DNA from: Thalassovita sp. | Lineage (GTDB): Bacteria > Pseudomonadota > Alphaproteobacteria > Rhodobacterales > Rhodobacteraceae | DNA: 64,000 bases | Reading direction: 5' to 3' | NCBI GenBank assembly: GCA_017792425.1 | Contig: CP051233.1 | Coordinates: 1,584,402-1,648,401, forward strand | In this document: one piece after another, positions 41,847 through 50,846 of the stretch | How the letters are laid out: every line of letters starts with the position of its first letter | Position numbering within the stretch: the first letter of the stretch is position 1 | Translations under genes and position numbers: made by a program | Notes under the pieces: model-generated | What the model was told of the DNA's origin: nothing | Seen by the model: the letters and a program-made list of their open reading frames with translations, nothing else | Database searches by the model: none

Positions 41847-43721
41847 TCAGTCGTCCTTTTCGCGGGCTTCCAGTTGCGCCTGCAGCGCGGATTCCAGCGT
41901 CTTGTCCAGCTCGCGCGACCGGCGGATGAACGCTTCGTTCTTGGCAGAGGGCACATTCGGATCCCACAGGTCCGCCAGGTCGCGCAGCGCATCCCGGTCG
42001 TGGTGATAGAACAGCCGCTCGGCCTCGGCGGCCTCGTATTCGGACAGGCCGACGTTTTCCAGCACATAGCGCCCTGCGCGCAACGAACTGTCGAACAATT
42101 CGCGCACGATGTCGTCGGCCCCGGCCTTGAACAGTTCGAACACGTGGTTGCGGTCGTGCGCACGCGCGATGATGTGCAGATCGGGCCGTTCGCGCCGGGC
42201 AAAGGTCACCAGCCGCGTTGTCGCCTCGGGGTTGTCCAGCGCCGCCACCAGCACGCGCGCCTCTTTCAGCCCGGCGGCATGCAGCAATTCGGGGCGGGTC
42301 GGGTCGCCGAAGAACCCCTTGAATCCGAATTTGCGCATTAGCTGGATGGTTTCCATGTCGTGATCCAGCACAACCGTCTTGAAGCCGGAGCTTTGCACCA
42401 GCCGGTTCACGATCTGCCCGAACCGCCCGATCCCGGCGATGATCACCGGGCCCTGAGCGTCGATTTCATCCGCCTCTGCCGTTTCCGTGTCTTCCGACAT
42501 CCGCCGTGACATCCATTCATACAGGATGAACAGCAGCGGCGTCACCAGCATCGACAGCGCCACCACCATCAGCAGCCTTTCCGACAGGCTGCCGGTCAGC
42601 ACATGGGTCTGGCGTGCAAAGGACAGCAGCACAAAGCCGAATTCCCCCGCCTGCGCCAGCGACAGGGTGAACAGCCAGCGGTTGCGGCGGCGCATCTTGA
42701 ACAGGGTTGCCAGCCCGTACAGGATCAGCCCCTTCACCAGGATCAGCGCCACGGTCATCGTCAGGATGCGCACCGGGCTGGCGTACAGGATGTCAAAGTT
42801 GATGCCGGCGCCCACGGTGATGAAGAACAGCCCCAGCAGCAGGCCCTTGAACGGCTGCAGATCGCCTTCCAGCTCGTGCTTGAATTCGGTGTTGGCCAGC
42901 ACCACCCCGGCCAGAAACGCCCCCAGCGCGGGCGACAGCCCGACCGCGTACATGATGAAGGAAATCCCGACCACGATCAGCAGCGCCAGCGCGGTATTGA
43001 TTTCCCGCAGCCGGGCGTGGTGGATATAGCGGAACACGGGTCGCGTCAGGTAGATCCCGGCCAGGATGATCACCGCCACCGCCCCCAGGGTCACCAGCGT
43101 CACGCCCCAGGCGGGCAGCCCGTCGACCAGCGACAGGTGCGCATCGTGGCTGGTCTCCAGATCCTTGGCGCGCGCGATGGACCCGTCGCTGCGCAGCACC
43201 ATCGTCGGCGCGGTGGCCAGCAGTGGCAGCAGCGCCAGCATCGGGATCACCGCGATATCCTGCGTCAGCAGCACCGAAAAGGCGGATCGCCCGCCGTTGG
43301 TTTGCATCAACCCCTTTTCCGACAGCGTTTGCAGCACGATCGCCGTGGACGACAGCGAGAAGATCAACCCGATCGCCAGCGCCTGCGGCAGGGCCTGGCC
43401 CATCGCCACCGCGCCGCCCATCACCGCCAGCGCCGTCAGGATGATCTGCAACCCGCCCAGCCCGATCAGCCGGTGGCGCATGTCCCACAGGGTGCGCGGT
43501 TCCAGTTCCAGCCCGATCAGGAACAGCATCATCACCACGCCGAATTCCGCGAAATGCTGCAGGTCGGCGGTTTCGCTGCCCACCAGCCCGAATACCGGGC
43601 CGATCACGATCCCCGCGCCCAGGTAGCCCAGCACCGATCCCAACCCCAGCCGGGCGGCCAGCGGCACGGCGATGACCATCGCGGCCAGGTAGATCGAGGC
43701 TTGGAACAGGAAGGCTTGCAT
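41847..43721 (-). CDS. CPA2 monovalent cation:proton antiporter (KefB/KefC-like)
   Basis: The 624-residue protein has a 12-13 helix Na+/H+ exchanger domain (residues about 1-385) with FLIGLELEP, FSLSSTAIVLQTL and GAFLAGVVLA. A cytosolic TrkA-N Rossmann domain (about 420-540) begins GPVIIAGIGRFGQIVNRL. The C-terminal 80 residues are a charged helical tail. Kef systems export potassium in exchange for protons and are gated by glutathione adducts; no KefF/KefG ancillary gene is present, so gating is open. Confidence 0.9.
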   Translation of the reverse strand: MQAFLFQASIYLAAMVIAVPLAARLGLGSVLGYLGAGIVIGPVFGLVGSETADLQHFAEFGVVMMLFLIGLELEPRTLWDMRHRLIGLGGLQIILTALAVMGGAVAMGQALPQALAIGLIFSLSSTAIVLQTLSEKGLMQTNGGRSAFSVLLTQDIAVIPMLALLPLLATAPTMVLRSDGSIARAKDLETSHDAHLSLVDGLPAWGVTLVTLGAVAVIILAGIYLTRPVFRYIHHARLREINTALALLIVVGISFIMYAVGLSPALGAFLAGVVLANTEFKHELEGDLQPFKGLLLGLFFITVGAGINFDILYASPVRILTMTVALILVKGLILYGLATLFKMRRRNRWLFTLSLAQAGEFGFVLLSFARQTHVLTGSLSERLLMVVALSMLVTPLLFILYEWMSRRMSEDTETAEADEIDAQGPVIIAGIGRFGQIVNRLVQSSGFKTVVLDHDMETIQLMRKFGFKGFFGDPTRPELLHAAGLKEARVLVAALDNPEATTRLVTFARRERPDLHIIARAHDRNHVFELFKAGADDIVRELFDSSLRAGRYVLENVGLSEYEAAEAERLFYHHDRDALRDLADLWDPNVPSAKNEAFIRRSRELDKTLESALQAQLEAREKDD

Positions 43722-43757
43722 GGCGGCTCCGTCTTGGGAACAGGGGACTGGGGCGGA

Positions 43758-44213
43758 TCAGCAGGGCAGGGGGGCATCCTGCTTGAACTGGTCCATAACG
43801 ATCTGGCTTTGAACGCGCGCCACCGCCGGGTGCGGCAGCAGCACTTCGTGGATCAGGCTGTTCAGCGCGGCCAGATCCTCGCAGAACACACGCAGCAGGT
43901 AATCGGCCTCGCCGGTCAGGGTCCAGCCGGAAATCACCTCGGGGCGCAATTCCACCAGCCGGGCGAACTGGCGCGACTGTTCCGGTCCGTGGGTGGCCAT
44001 CTGGACCTGCACGAACGCCTGCACCGTCAGCCCTACCTTGCGCGGGTTCAGACGCGCCGCGTAGGACCGGATGAACCCCTCAGCCTCCAGCCTTTGTCGC
44101 CGCCGCCCCGCCTGGCTGGGCGACAGGTTCAGCACCTCGCCCAGTTCCTGTGCGGTCAGATGCGCGTTTTTCTGCAGCTCGGCCAGCAAGCGTTTGTCGG
44201 TTTCATCCAGCAT
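43758..44213 (-). CDS. Lrp/AsnC family regulator
   Basis: The 151-residue regulator starts at the ATG at 44213. The AsnC-type helix-turn-helix (DKRLLAELQKNAHLTAQELGEVLNLSPSQ...) is followed by the RAM ligand-binding domain with SGWTLTGEADYLLRVF. It is divergent from hppD with a 131-bp gap. Divergent Lrp genes commonly control the neighbouring amino-acid catabolic gene, so tyrosine or phenylalanine control of hppD is likely but inferred. Confidence 0.92.
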   Translation of the reverse strand: MLDETDKRLLAELQKNAHLTAQELGEVLNLSPSQAGRRRQRLEAEGFIRSYAARLNPRKVGLTVQAFVQVQMATHGPEQSRQFARLVELRPEVISGWTLTGEADYLLRVFCEDLAALNSLIHEVLLPHPAVARVQSQIVMDQFKQDAPLPC

Positions 44214-44344
44214 GTGCGTGTTTTCCGCGTTTTTTATAAGAATAATGCGGCAGACGCGCATGACAACCCCGACGAGTGGCAAAGAATGCGCAAAACTCAC
44301 GCATGAAATCGCTTAACCTGTTCACAGCAACAGGAGGAACGCAC

Positions 44345-45439
44345 ATGGGACCATTCCCGCACCAGGCCCCCAAGGCCGAAATCACCCCGCAGAACCCGGC
44401 TGGCACCGACGGGTTTGAATTCGTCGAATTCGCCCATCCCGATCCCGATGAACTGCGCGCCCTGTTCACCCGCATGGGCTATACCAAGGTCGCGCGGCAC
44501 AAGACCAAGGCCGTTGAACTGTGGCAGCAGGGTGACATCACCTATATCCTGAACGCCGAACCGGGCAGTTTTGCCAGCCGGTTCGTGCAGGAACATGGCC
44601 CCTGCGCCCCGTCGATGGGCTGGCGTGTGGTGGATGCGCAGCACGCCTTCGAACACGCGGTGAAAATGGGTGCGGAACCCTATGACGGCGCGGACAAGAC
44701 GCTGGACTGGCCCGCGATCAAGGGCATTGGCGGGTCGCTGATCTATTTCACCGACCAGTATTCCGACACCTCGCCCTACAACGTGGAATTCGACTGGCTG
44801 TGCCAGTCCAAGCCTGCGGGCGTCGGGTTCTACTACCTGGATCACCTGACCCATAACGTGTTCAAGGGCAACATGGACAAGTGGTTCCGCTTCTACGGCG
44901 ATTTGTTCAACTTCCGCGAAATCCGCTTCTTCGACATCGAGGGAAAGTTCACCGGCCTGTTTTCCCGTGCGCTGACCTCACCCTGCGGGCGCATTCGCAT
45001 CCCGATCAACGAGGACCGTGGCGAAACCGGCCAGATCGTCGCCTACCTGAAGAAATACAACGGCGAAGGCATCCAGCACATCGCGGTTGGCACGGATGAC
45101 ATCTATGCCGCGACCGATGCGATTGCCGAAAACGGCGTCACGTTCATGCCCGGCCCGAACGAGGCGTATTACGACCTGTCCTATGATCGCGTGCACGGCC
45201 ACGACGAACCGAAGGACCGGATGATGAAACACGGCATCCTGATCGACGGCGAAGGCGTCGTTGACGGTGGCGAAACCAAGATCCTGTTGCAGATCTTCTC
45301 GAAAACCGTGATCGGCCCGATCTTCTTCGAGTTCATCCAGCGCAAGGGCGACGATGGCTTCGGCGAGGGCAACTTCAAGGCCCTGTTCGAATCCATCGAG
45401 CGTGAACAGATCGAAAGCGGCGAAATCGCTGCCGAGTAA
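44345..45439 (+). CDS. hppD: 4-hydroxyphenylpyruvate dioxygenase
   Basis: This non-haem iron enzyme converts 4-hydroxyphenylpyruvate to homogentisate in tyrosine breakdown. The 364-residue product starts at the ATG at 44345 with AGGAGGAA upstream. Two vicinal-oxygen-chelate halves are present; Fe ligands are expected at the His in YYLDHLTHNV, the His in IQHIAVGTDD and the Glu of the C-terminal FFEFIQRKGDDGFGEGNFKA region. The regulator gene on the other side of the promoter is Lrp-like. Confidence 0.96.
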   Translation: MGPFPHQAPKAEITPQNPAGTDGFEFVEFAHPDPDELRALFTRMGYTKVARHKTKAVELWQQGDITYILNAEPGSFASRFVQEHGPCAPSMGWRVVDAQHAFEHAVKMGAEPYDGADKTLDWPAIKGIGGSLIYFTDQYSDTSPYNVEFDWLCQSKPAGVGFYYLDHLTHNVFKGNMDKWFRFYGDLFNFREIRFFDIEGKFTGLFSRALTSPCGRIRIPINEDRGETGQIVAYLKKYNGEGIQHIAVGTDDIYAATDAIAENGVTFMPGPNEAYYDLSYDRVHGHDEPKDRMMKHGILIDGEGVVDGGETKILLQIFSKTVIGPIFFEFIQRKGDDGFGEGNFKALFESIEREQIESGEIAAE

Positions 45440-45459
45440 CCCCCGATCACGGCGGCGCA

Positions 45460-45484
45460 GGCGGCGGGGATGTTCCCCGCCGCC
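45460..45484 (+). terminator. GC-rich hairpin behind hppD
   Basis: A perfect 11-bp stem (45460-45470 with 45474-45484) with a 3-base loop starts 20 bp after the hppD stop. Only a weak T-run follows (ATTGCGTTT). It is probably the transcript end or a stabiliser of the hppD message. Confidence 0.55.
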
Positions 45485-45705
45485 ATTGCGTTTGGCCAAC
45501 CCGGCGCCGCGCCGCATGTGCCCGGTCCCACGGTGGGATCAGGACAGGTACGAACCAGATCGGGAACAGAAACCAGATGACCATGCGGACCCCAGGTGGA
45601 TGACTCGGGGCAGGATGGCAGGAAAATCCTGACGAAAAGTTTAGATGTACGGTTCAAAGCGGGAATCGGACAAGTTGACAGGTTTACGAACCGTGACCCG
45701 ACCGG

Positions 45706-47964
45706 TCAGCCGCGCGGCATCTTCAGCACGATAGCGCGCCCGCCTTTCACATAGCGCAGTTCCGTTTCCCCGATCGCGGCGACCTTGCCGCCGTCGATAC
45801 TGTCGCCAACCTGTACTTTCTTATAGCGTCCGTTCGACAGACGGACCAGCGCCCGCCGGTCGGACGGTTTGCCATAGACCCCGATCAGGTTCACCTGCCG
45901 CAGGTCCAGCGCATCCTTCACCGTCGCCTGGCGCGCCACCGACGCTTTGGACGGGATCACCGCAACAGGCGCCACGGCAGCGGCCGTTTGAACCGTAGCC
46001 TTTTGTTTCTGCTCGGTTTTCTCAACAATCTTGGACATGTTGCCCGGACGTGGCCGGGGTTTCAAGGAGTTGAGAACCGCCTGCTGGGTGGCCGGAGCGG
46101 CCTGTTCGATCTGCTCTTTTTCCTCGATCGGGCGAACACGCGGGCGCAGGGCCGCCAGTTCCGTCCGGGTGCGCCCGCCCAGTTGTTCGCGTTCGGTTTT
46201 TTCCAGCAGGTTGCCGGGGCGCGCGCGCGGGCGTATGCCACCGATGGCGCTGGCGGCCGGGTCCGGGGTCTGCGAAAACCGGGTTGGCGTTTTTGGGGGG
46301 GTCAACGGTGGTTGGCCAAGGAAAACCATTATGCCATCAGGGGTTAGCGCCCCTTCCGGCGTCGCTGTGACCAGCCCGCGATCATCCACGTCAAAGGTGG
46401 TGCCCGCCGCAGCCGGGTTCACCCGCCGCGCCGGCGGATTGTCATGCTGCGCCCCGATGTCCGGCAAGGCCACCGCGTCCACCGCGTTGGATCGGGGATC
46501 GAGTGACACCAGATAGGCCTCTTCGCCCGCATCTATTTCCGGGGGCTGAGGCTGATCCGGCGCGATCTGCCAGATACCGGTTGTCAGATAGTGCTGTTCG
46601 GCCTCTTGCGGGGTGACCGGATGCGGCGTGTCTGGCAGCAGTTGCGCAGGCGACGGCGGCAGTGCGGCTTCCCCCTCGGTCACGTTGCCGGCGGGTTCCA
46701 CGTCGTCCGCCTCGGCCAGTTCTTCAACCGTGGCCTCTTCGGCGGGGGGCAGGGGCGGCGTTTCGGCCAGCTCGGTTTCTGCGGGGGCTTCGATCGGGGC
46801 GATGGCGGTTTCGGGCGCGTCCTCGGTTCCGCCCAGTGACGCCCAAACCGCTGCAACGGCCAAGAAAAACAGCAAAATACCGGACAGCGCCACCCCTAGA
46901 TAGCGGGGCTTTCCACCGATCCCGCCGCTTGGCGGCGCGGCGGCGCGCTTGCCAGGCAGACCCAGGCGCAGACTGGCTGTCTTAGCCGGCGGTTCCGTCC
47001 TGGCCCTGGTGGCCGCAGCCTCTATCGGGGCGGCACCTGGGGCGGGAGGGATGGCCGAGACCGGTGCGGGCTTGGCCTTGGCGGTTGGTTTTTCGGGCGG
47101 TGCGTCCGGGGATGGTTTGGGCGCTTTGGACAGGTCATCTGGAACCGCCGGGTGCGTGACCGTCTCCGGCCCAGGTTTTGCGGCGGTTGGTGCCTTGCGC
47201 ACGCTTGCAAACGCCGGGGTGGCGTCACCTTCAGCGCCCGTGTCGGGGGCAATGGCCTTGGGGGGGGCAGAAGGTTTCGCCGTTTGCGCTTCGGGTGGTT
47301 TTGGTGCGGGTTTCGGCTGGGCCCCAGCCTTTTGCGCGGGTTTGGGATCGGGTTTCGGTTCGGGCTTGGGCGCGGGTGTTGGTTTGGGGTCTGGCGTCGG
47401 TGGTGCCGGGATCGCCGCAGCGCCGACCACCTGGATCGGTTGCAGATCGCGCGTCACGCCGTCCGGTTTCGGCAAGGCCGCGCGCGCCGATTTCGCCACG
47501 CCAAAGAACGGTTCCCCGGCGAATGTGCTCTGGTCCGGCAGGGCCACGAAACTGACCGGGTTGAACCCGTGTTCCACGGCAAATCCTTCGGCCTCGTCCA
47601 GCGTCTCGCGGGCCACGGCCGCCAGGTACAACTGGCCGTCGTCCATCGCCCAGTCAAAGGCCAGGTCTTTCAGCTCATACGGGGTGGCCCCGCGCAGCGC
47701 GTGGGCGGCGTCGTCCTCGGCCTCGGCCTCGGTCCGCGCGGTGGAAGCGACGGACAGATAGCGGATCTGGTCGTTCGGGATCACCAGTTTGGTGCGGATC
47801 GGTTGGCTGTCCAGCAGCGCGGCCTTGGCCAGCAGCGCGGCGGTTTCCTGCGCCATGTCCGCAGCATCGAACGGCGCGTCCCCCACCAGCAACCAGCCAT
47901 TCGGCGCGCGGTGCAGTAGCCGGATTCCGTCCGAAGAAAACGTGAGGGCAAAATTCGGTTTCAT
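45706..47964 (-). CDS. GspL/PilM-like and GspC/PilP-like fusion membrane protein
   Basis: The product has about 752 residues. Residues 1-140 (FALTFSSDGIRLLHR..., LVIPNDQIRYLS, ARTEAEAEDDAAHALRG) resemble the actin-like N-terminal domain of GspL/PilM proteins. A long Pro/Lys/Ala linker (about 185-340), one membrane helix (about 354-376) and an acidic Pro/Glu-rich periplasmic region follow. The C-terminal 65 residues (VNLIGVYGKPSDRRALVRLS, KVQVGDSIDGGKVAAI) resemble the HR/PilP domain of GspC. It would bridge cytosol and periplasm in one chain. No other secretion or pilus gene is near. Start is ATG 47964 or GTG 47967. Confidence 0.7.
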   Translation of the reverse strand: MKPNFALTFSSDGIRLLHRAPNGWLLVGDAPFDAADMAQETAALLAKAALLDSQPIRTKLVIPNDQIRYLSVASTARTEAEAEDDAAHALRGATPYELKDLAFDWAMDDGQLYLAAVARETLDEAEGFAVEHGFNPVSFVALPDQSTFAGEPFFGVAKSARAALPKPDGVTRDLQPIQVVGAAAIPAPPTPDPKPTPAPKPEPKPDPKPAQKAGAQPKPAPKPPEAQTAKPSAPPKAIAPDTGAEGDATPAFASVRKAPTAAKPGPETVTHPAVPDDLSKAPKPSPDAPPEKPTAKAKPAPVSAIPPAPGAAPIEAAATRARTEPPAKTASLRLGLPGKRAAAPPSGGIGGKPRYLGVALSGILLFFLAVAAVWASLGGTEDAPETAIAPIEAPAETELAETPPLPPAEEATVEELAEADDVEPAGNVTEGEAALPPSPAQLLPDTPHPVTPQEAEQHYLTTGIWQIAPDQPQPPEIDAGEEAYLVSLDPRSNAVDAVALPDIGAQHDNPPARRVNPAAAGTTFDVDDRGLVTATPEGALTPDGIMVFLGQPPLTPPKTPTRFSQTPDPAASAIGGIRPRARPGNLLEKTEREQLGGRTRTELAALRPRVRPIEEKEQIEQAAPATQQAVLNSLKPRPRPGNMSKIVEKTEQKQKATVQTAAAVAPVAVIPSKASVARQATVKDALDLRQVNLIGVYGKPSDRRALVRLSNGRYKKVQVGDSIDGGKVAAIGETELRYVKGGRAIVLKMPRG

Positions 47965-48126
47965 CACTCAGGCAATACCATTCCCACCGGATAAACGGGA
48001 GTCCCGTTCCGCAGCTTGCGCAGGTTACAGCAGCTTCCCGCCGAGGGGAAGAACAACAAATATGTTACTGTCTTTGTTGCCGGAATCATGACCAACTAGC
48101 GGCCAAAGCATGAAAGGATGTCCGAA

Positions 48127-48807
48127 ATGAAACGCTTTGCCCTGTTGATCGCCCTTGGACTGGCCGCAATGCCCGCCTGGGGTCAGGAAACGCTGCGCCA
48201 ATTGACCGTGACCGGCGAAGGCTCTGTCGCTGCTGTGCCGGACATGGCGATGGTGTCTCTGGGGGTCGTGCATCAGGATCGTGACGCGGCGCTGGCGATG
48301 GCGCGCAGTTCGGACGCGACTGCGGCGATGCTGAAACGGCTGACTGACCTGGGGATTGAACCGCGTGACGTGCAGACCAGCCAGGTCAGCCTGTCGCCGG
48401 TGTATTCGGGCCGCGAAAGCACTGGCGAACCGAGGATCGAAGGCTTTCGCGCCAGCCTGATGCTGAACCTGCGCGTGCGCGATCTGGACAGGCTGGGCGC
48501 TATCCTGGGGGCGGTGCTGGCGGACGGGGCCAACCGTTTCTCGGGGCTGCAGTTCGGCCTGATAGAGCCGCAGCCGGTCGAGGACGCGGCGCGCAAGGCC
48601 GCTGTCGCCGACGCGATGCGCAAGGCGGTGCTATACGCCGATGCTGCCGGGGTGAAACTGGGCCGCGTGGTGTCGATCCATGAAAACGGCGGCGGCGGGG
48701 TGATGCCCAAGATGATGGCCGCGTCCGAACGCATGGCCGATGTCCCCATCGCCGAGGGGGAATTGAACCTGGCCCAATCCGTCACGATCGTGTTGGAACT
48801 GGACTGA
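48127..48807 (+). CDS. SIMPL domain (DUF541) exported protein
   Basis: The 226-residue product has a signal peptide (KRFALLIALGLAAMPAWGQ). The SIMPL fold follows: LTVTGEGSVAAVPDMAMVSLGV, the PRDVQTSQVSLSPVY stretch and FGLIEPQPVEDAARKAAV. Members are periplasmic or outer-membrane proteins linked to oxidative stress in some bacteria; the activity is unknown. I prefer the ATG at 48127, which has AAAGGA 8 bases upstream, over the ATG at 48118. It is divergent from the GspL-like fusion gene and convergent with metY. Confidence 0.88.
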   Translation: MKRFALLIALGLAAMPAWGQETLRQLTVTGEGSVAAVPDMAMVSLGVVHQDRDAALAMARSSDATAAMLKRLTDLGIEPRDVQTSQVSLSPVYSGRESTGEPRIEGFRASLMLNLRVRDLDRLGAILGAVLADGANRFSGLQFGLIEPQPVEDAARKAAVADAMRKAVLYADAAGVKLGRVVSIHENGGGGVMPKMMAASERMADVPIAEGELNLAQSVTIVLELD

Positions 48808-48822
48808 CCCGGAAATGCGAAC

Positions 48823-48843
48823 GGCGCGGGGGGTGCCCGCGCC
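48823..48843. terminator. Hairpin between convergent genes
   Basis: An 8-bp perfect stem (48823-48830 with 48836-48843) with a 5-base loop sits in the 57-bp gap between the SIMPL gene and metY. There is no T-tract, so it may act as a two-way transcript boundary with other factors. Confidence 0.4.
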
Positions 48844-48864
48844 GCCTGTTTCACACCAAAGGGA

Positions 48865-50148
48865 TCAGCGCGACAGGGCCTGGTCCAGATCGCGGATCAG
48901 GTCTTCGGCGTTCTCGATCCCGATGGAAATCCGCACCACGTTGGGGCCCGCGCCCGCAGCGACCTGCTGTTCCTCGCTCAACTGGCGGTGGGTGGTGGAT
49001 GCCGGGTGGATGATCAGCGACCGGGTATCGCCCAGGTTGGCGACATGGCTGAACAGTTCCAGCCCGTCCACCGTCTTGACGCAGGCGTCATAGCCGCCCT
49101 TCAGCGCCACGGTGAACAGCCCGCCGGTGCCACGCGGATACAGTGCCTTGGCCCGCGCATGGTAGGGCGAGGACGCCAGCCCGGCATAGGTGACCTTTTC
49201 CACGCGGTCGTCCTGTTCCAGCCATTCGGCGACCTTCTGGGCGTTCTCGCAATGGCGCTGCATCCGTAGGGACAGGGTTTCGATCCCCATCAGGGTGTAA
49301 TGCGCCGCCTGCGGGTTCAGCGTCATGCCCAGGTCACGCAGACCGATGGCGATGCCGTGGAAGGTAAAGGCAAGCGGGCCAAAGGTTTCGTGGAACTTCA
49401 GCCCGTGGTAGGCCGGTTCCGGCTGCGACAGCGACGGGAACTTGTCGCTGGCCGACCAGTCGAACGTACCGCTGTCCACCACGACACCGCCGGTGACCGT
49501 GCCGTTGCCGGTCAGGTACTTGGTCATCGAATGCACGACCAGCGTGGCCCCGTGCTGGATCGGGTTGCACAGGTAGGGGGTCGCGCTGGTGTTGTCCACG
49601 ATCAGTGGGATACCGGCCGCGTTGGCCACCTTGGCGGCGGCGGGCAGGTCGGTGACATAGCCACCGGGGTTGGCCACGGATTCGCAGAACACCGCGCGGG
49701 TGTCATCGTCGATGGCGGCGGCAAGGGCGTCCATGTCGTCGAAATCGACGAACTTGGCCGACCAGCCGAACCGCTTGATCGTTTGGCTGAACTGGGTGAT
49801 CGAGCCACCATACAGTCGGGTCGAAACCACCACGTTGCGGCCCGGCGCCATCAGCGGGAACAGCGCCATGATCTGCGCCGCGTGCCCGGACGAACAGCAC
49901 ACCGCCCCAACGCCGCCCTCCAGCGTGGCGATGCGCTCCTGCAGCACGGCCACGGTCGGGTTGGTCAGGCGCGAGTAGATGTAGCCCACCTCTTGCAGGT
50001 TAAAGAGCGCGGCGGCGTGATCGGCGTCGCGGAACACGTAGGCGGTGGTCTGGTAGATCGGCGTCTGGCGCGCGCCGGTGGCCGGGTCCGGGCGGGCGCC
50101 GGCATGAATGGACAGCGTATCGAAGCCAAAACTGGGGGCGTCGGTCAT
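48865..50148 (-). CDS. metY: O-acetylhomoserine aminocarboxypropyltransferase
   Basis: This PLP enzyme makes homocysteine from O-acetylhomoserine and sulfide (or methionine from methanethiol). The 427-residue Cys/Met-metabolism protein starts at the ATG at 50148 (GGAGGAGACCCC upstream). It shows the phosphate-binding SSGHAAQIMALF region, the PLP lysine in VHSMTKYLTGNGTVTGG, and the extended insertion before it typical of MetY rather than MetB/MetC. It is transcribed alone. Homologues may accept O-succinylhomoserine, so substrate is inferred. Confidence 0.93.
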   Translation of the reverse strand: MTDAPSFGFDTLSIHAGARPDPATGARQTPIYQTTAYVFRDADHAAALFNLQEVGYIYSRLTNPTVAVLQERIATLEGGVGAVCCSSGHAAQIMALFPLMAPGRNVVVSTRLYGGSITQFSQTIKRFGWSAKFVDFDDMDALAAAIDDDTRAVFCESVANPGGYVTDLPAAAKVANAAGIPLIVDNTSATPYLCNPIQHGATLVVHSMTKYLTGNGTVTGGVVVDSGTFDWSASDKFPSLSQPEPAYHGLKFHETFGPLAFTFHGIAIGLRDLGMTLNPQAAHYTLMGIETLSLRMQRHCENAQKVAEWLEQDDRVEKVTYAGLASSPYHARAKALYPRGTGGLFTVALKGGYDACVKTVDGLELFSHVANLGDTRSLIIHPASTTHRQLSEEQQVAAGAGPNVVRISIGIENAEDLIRDLDQALSR

Positions 50149-50254
50149 TGGGGTCTCCTCCTGTGAAATCGGTTGGGTCAACGCGTCTTGCCGAATTGGA
50201 TAGGCCATTGCACAGTGGCTCACAACGGCTAACCTGCTGCGAAAGGGGGAATTC

Positions 50255-50668
50255 ATGCGATCGGCCTTTCACCTGGCATATCACGTCCGCGACCTGGACC
50301 GGGCGCGGGAGTTCTATAGCGGGCTGCTGGGTGCGCGCGAAGGGCGCAGCACCGAAACCTGGGTGGATTTCGATTTCTTCGGTCACCAGATCAGCCTGCA
50401 CCTGGGGGAACCCTTTGCCACGGCCAACACCGGCAAGGTGGGCGACCACATGGTGCCGATGCCGCATCTTGGGGTCGTTCTGGATCTTGCCCATTGGAAA
50501 CAACTGGCGCACCGGCTGGACGCCGCCGGTGTGGACTTCATCATCCCGCCTTCGGTCCGGTTCAAGGGCCAGCCGGGCGAACAATGGACGATGTTTTTCC
50601 GCGATCCCTCGGGCAACCCGATCGAGATCAAGGGGTTTGCCGATTTTGATCAGGTTTTCGCTACCTGA
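50255..50668 (+). CDS. VOC family (glyoxalase-like) protein
   Basis: The 137-residue protein has the paired beta-alpha-beta3 units of vicinal-oxygen-chelate proteins: FHLAYHVRDLDRAREFYSGL and, later, MFFRDPSGNPIEIKGF. Metal ligands are expected at the first His (AYH), at ISLHLGE and at the late Glu (IEIKG). The reaction is unknown; relatives include glyoxalase, fosfomycin-resistance and dioxygenase-like proteins. It is divergent from metY with a 106-bp gap and may share its control region. Confidence 0.87.
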   Translation: MRSAFHLAYHVRDLDRAREFYSGLLGAREGRSTETWVDFDFFGHQISLHLGEPFATANTGKVGDHMVPMPHLGVVLDLAHWKQLAHRLDAAGVDFIIPPSVRFKGQPGEQWTMFFRDPSGNPIEIKGFADFDQVFAT

Positions 50669-50756
50669 CATGGCGTTACCTGTCATGGTGTTGCAAGGCG
50701 GCGCGCCTGCGGCGCACAGGATATCTCGGTCCTCGCCTCCGGCTGCGGCCTCGGGC

Positions 50757-50832
50757 AGGGGGCGCTGCCCCCGATGTTGAAAATCCGGGGATTTTCAACT
50801 TCTCCCCCGGGGTATTGGCGCCAAGAAAAAGC
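50757..50832 (+). repeat. Composite dispersed repeat, fullest copy
   Basis: Three parts in order: stem GGGGGC/GCCCCC (50758-50772), a 9-bp stem GTTGAAAAT/ATTTTCAAC (50776-50784 with 50791-50799), and the motif 50802-50832 reading CTCCCCCGGGGTATTGGCG then CCAAGAAAAAGC. The same three-part order recurs, inverted, behind hisH (58898-58968). Shorter copies carry only the first and last part. It lies between the 3' ends of the VOC and glycosyltransferase genes. Confidence 0.7.
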
Positions 50833-50846
50833 AAGGGCGCAAAGGG

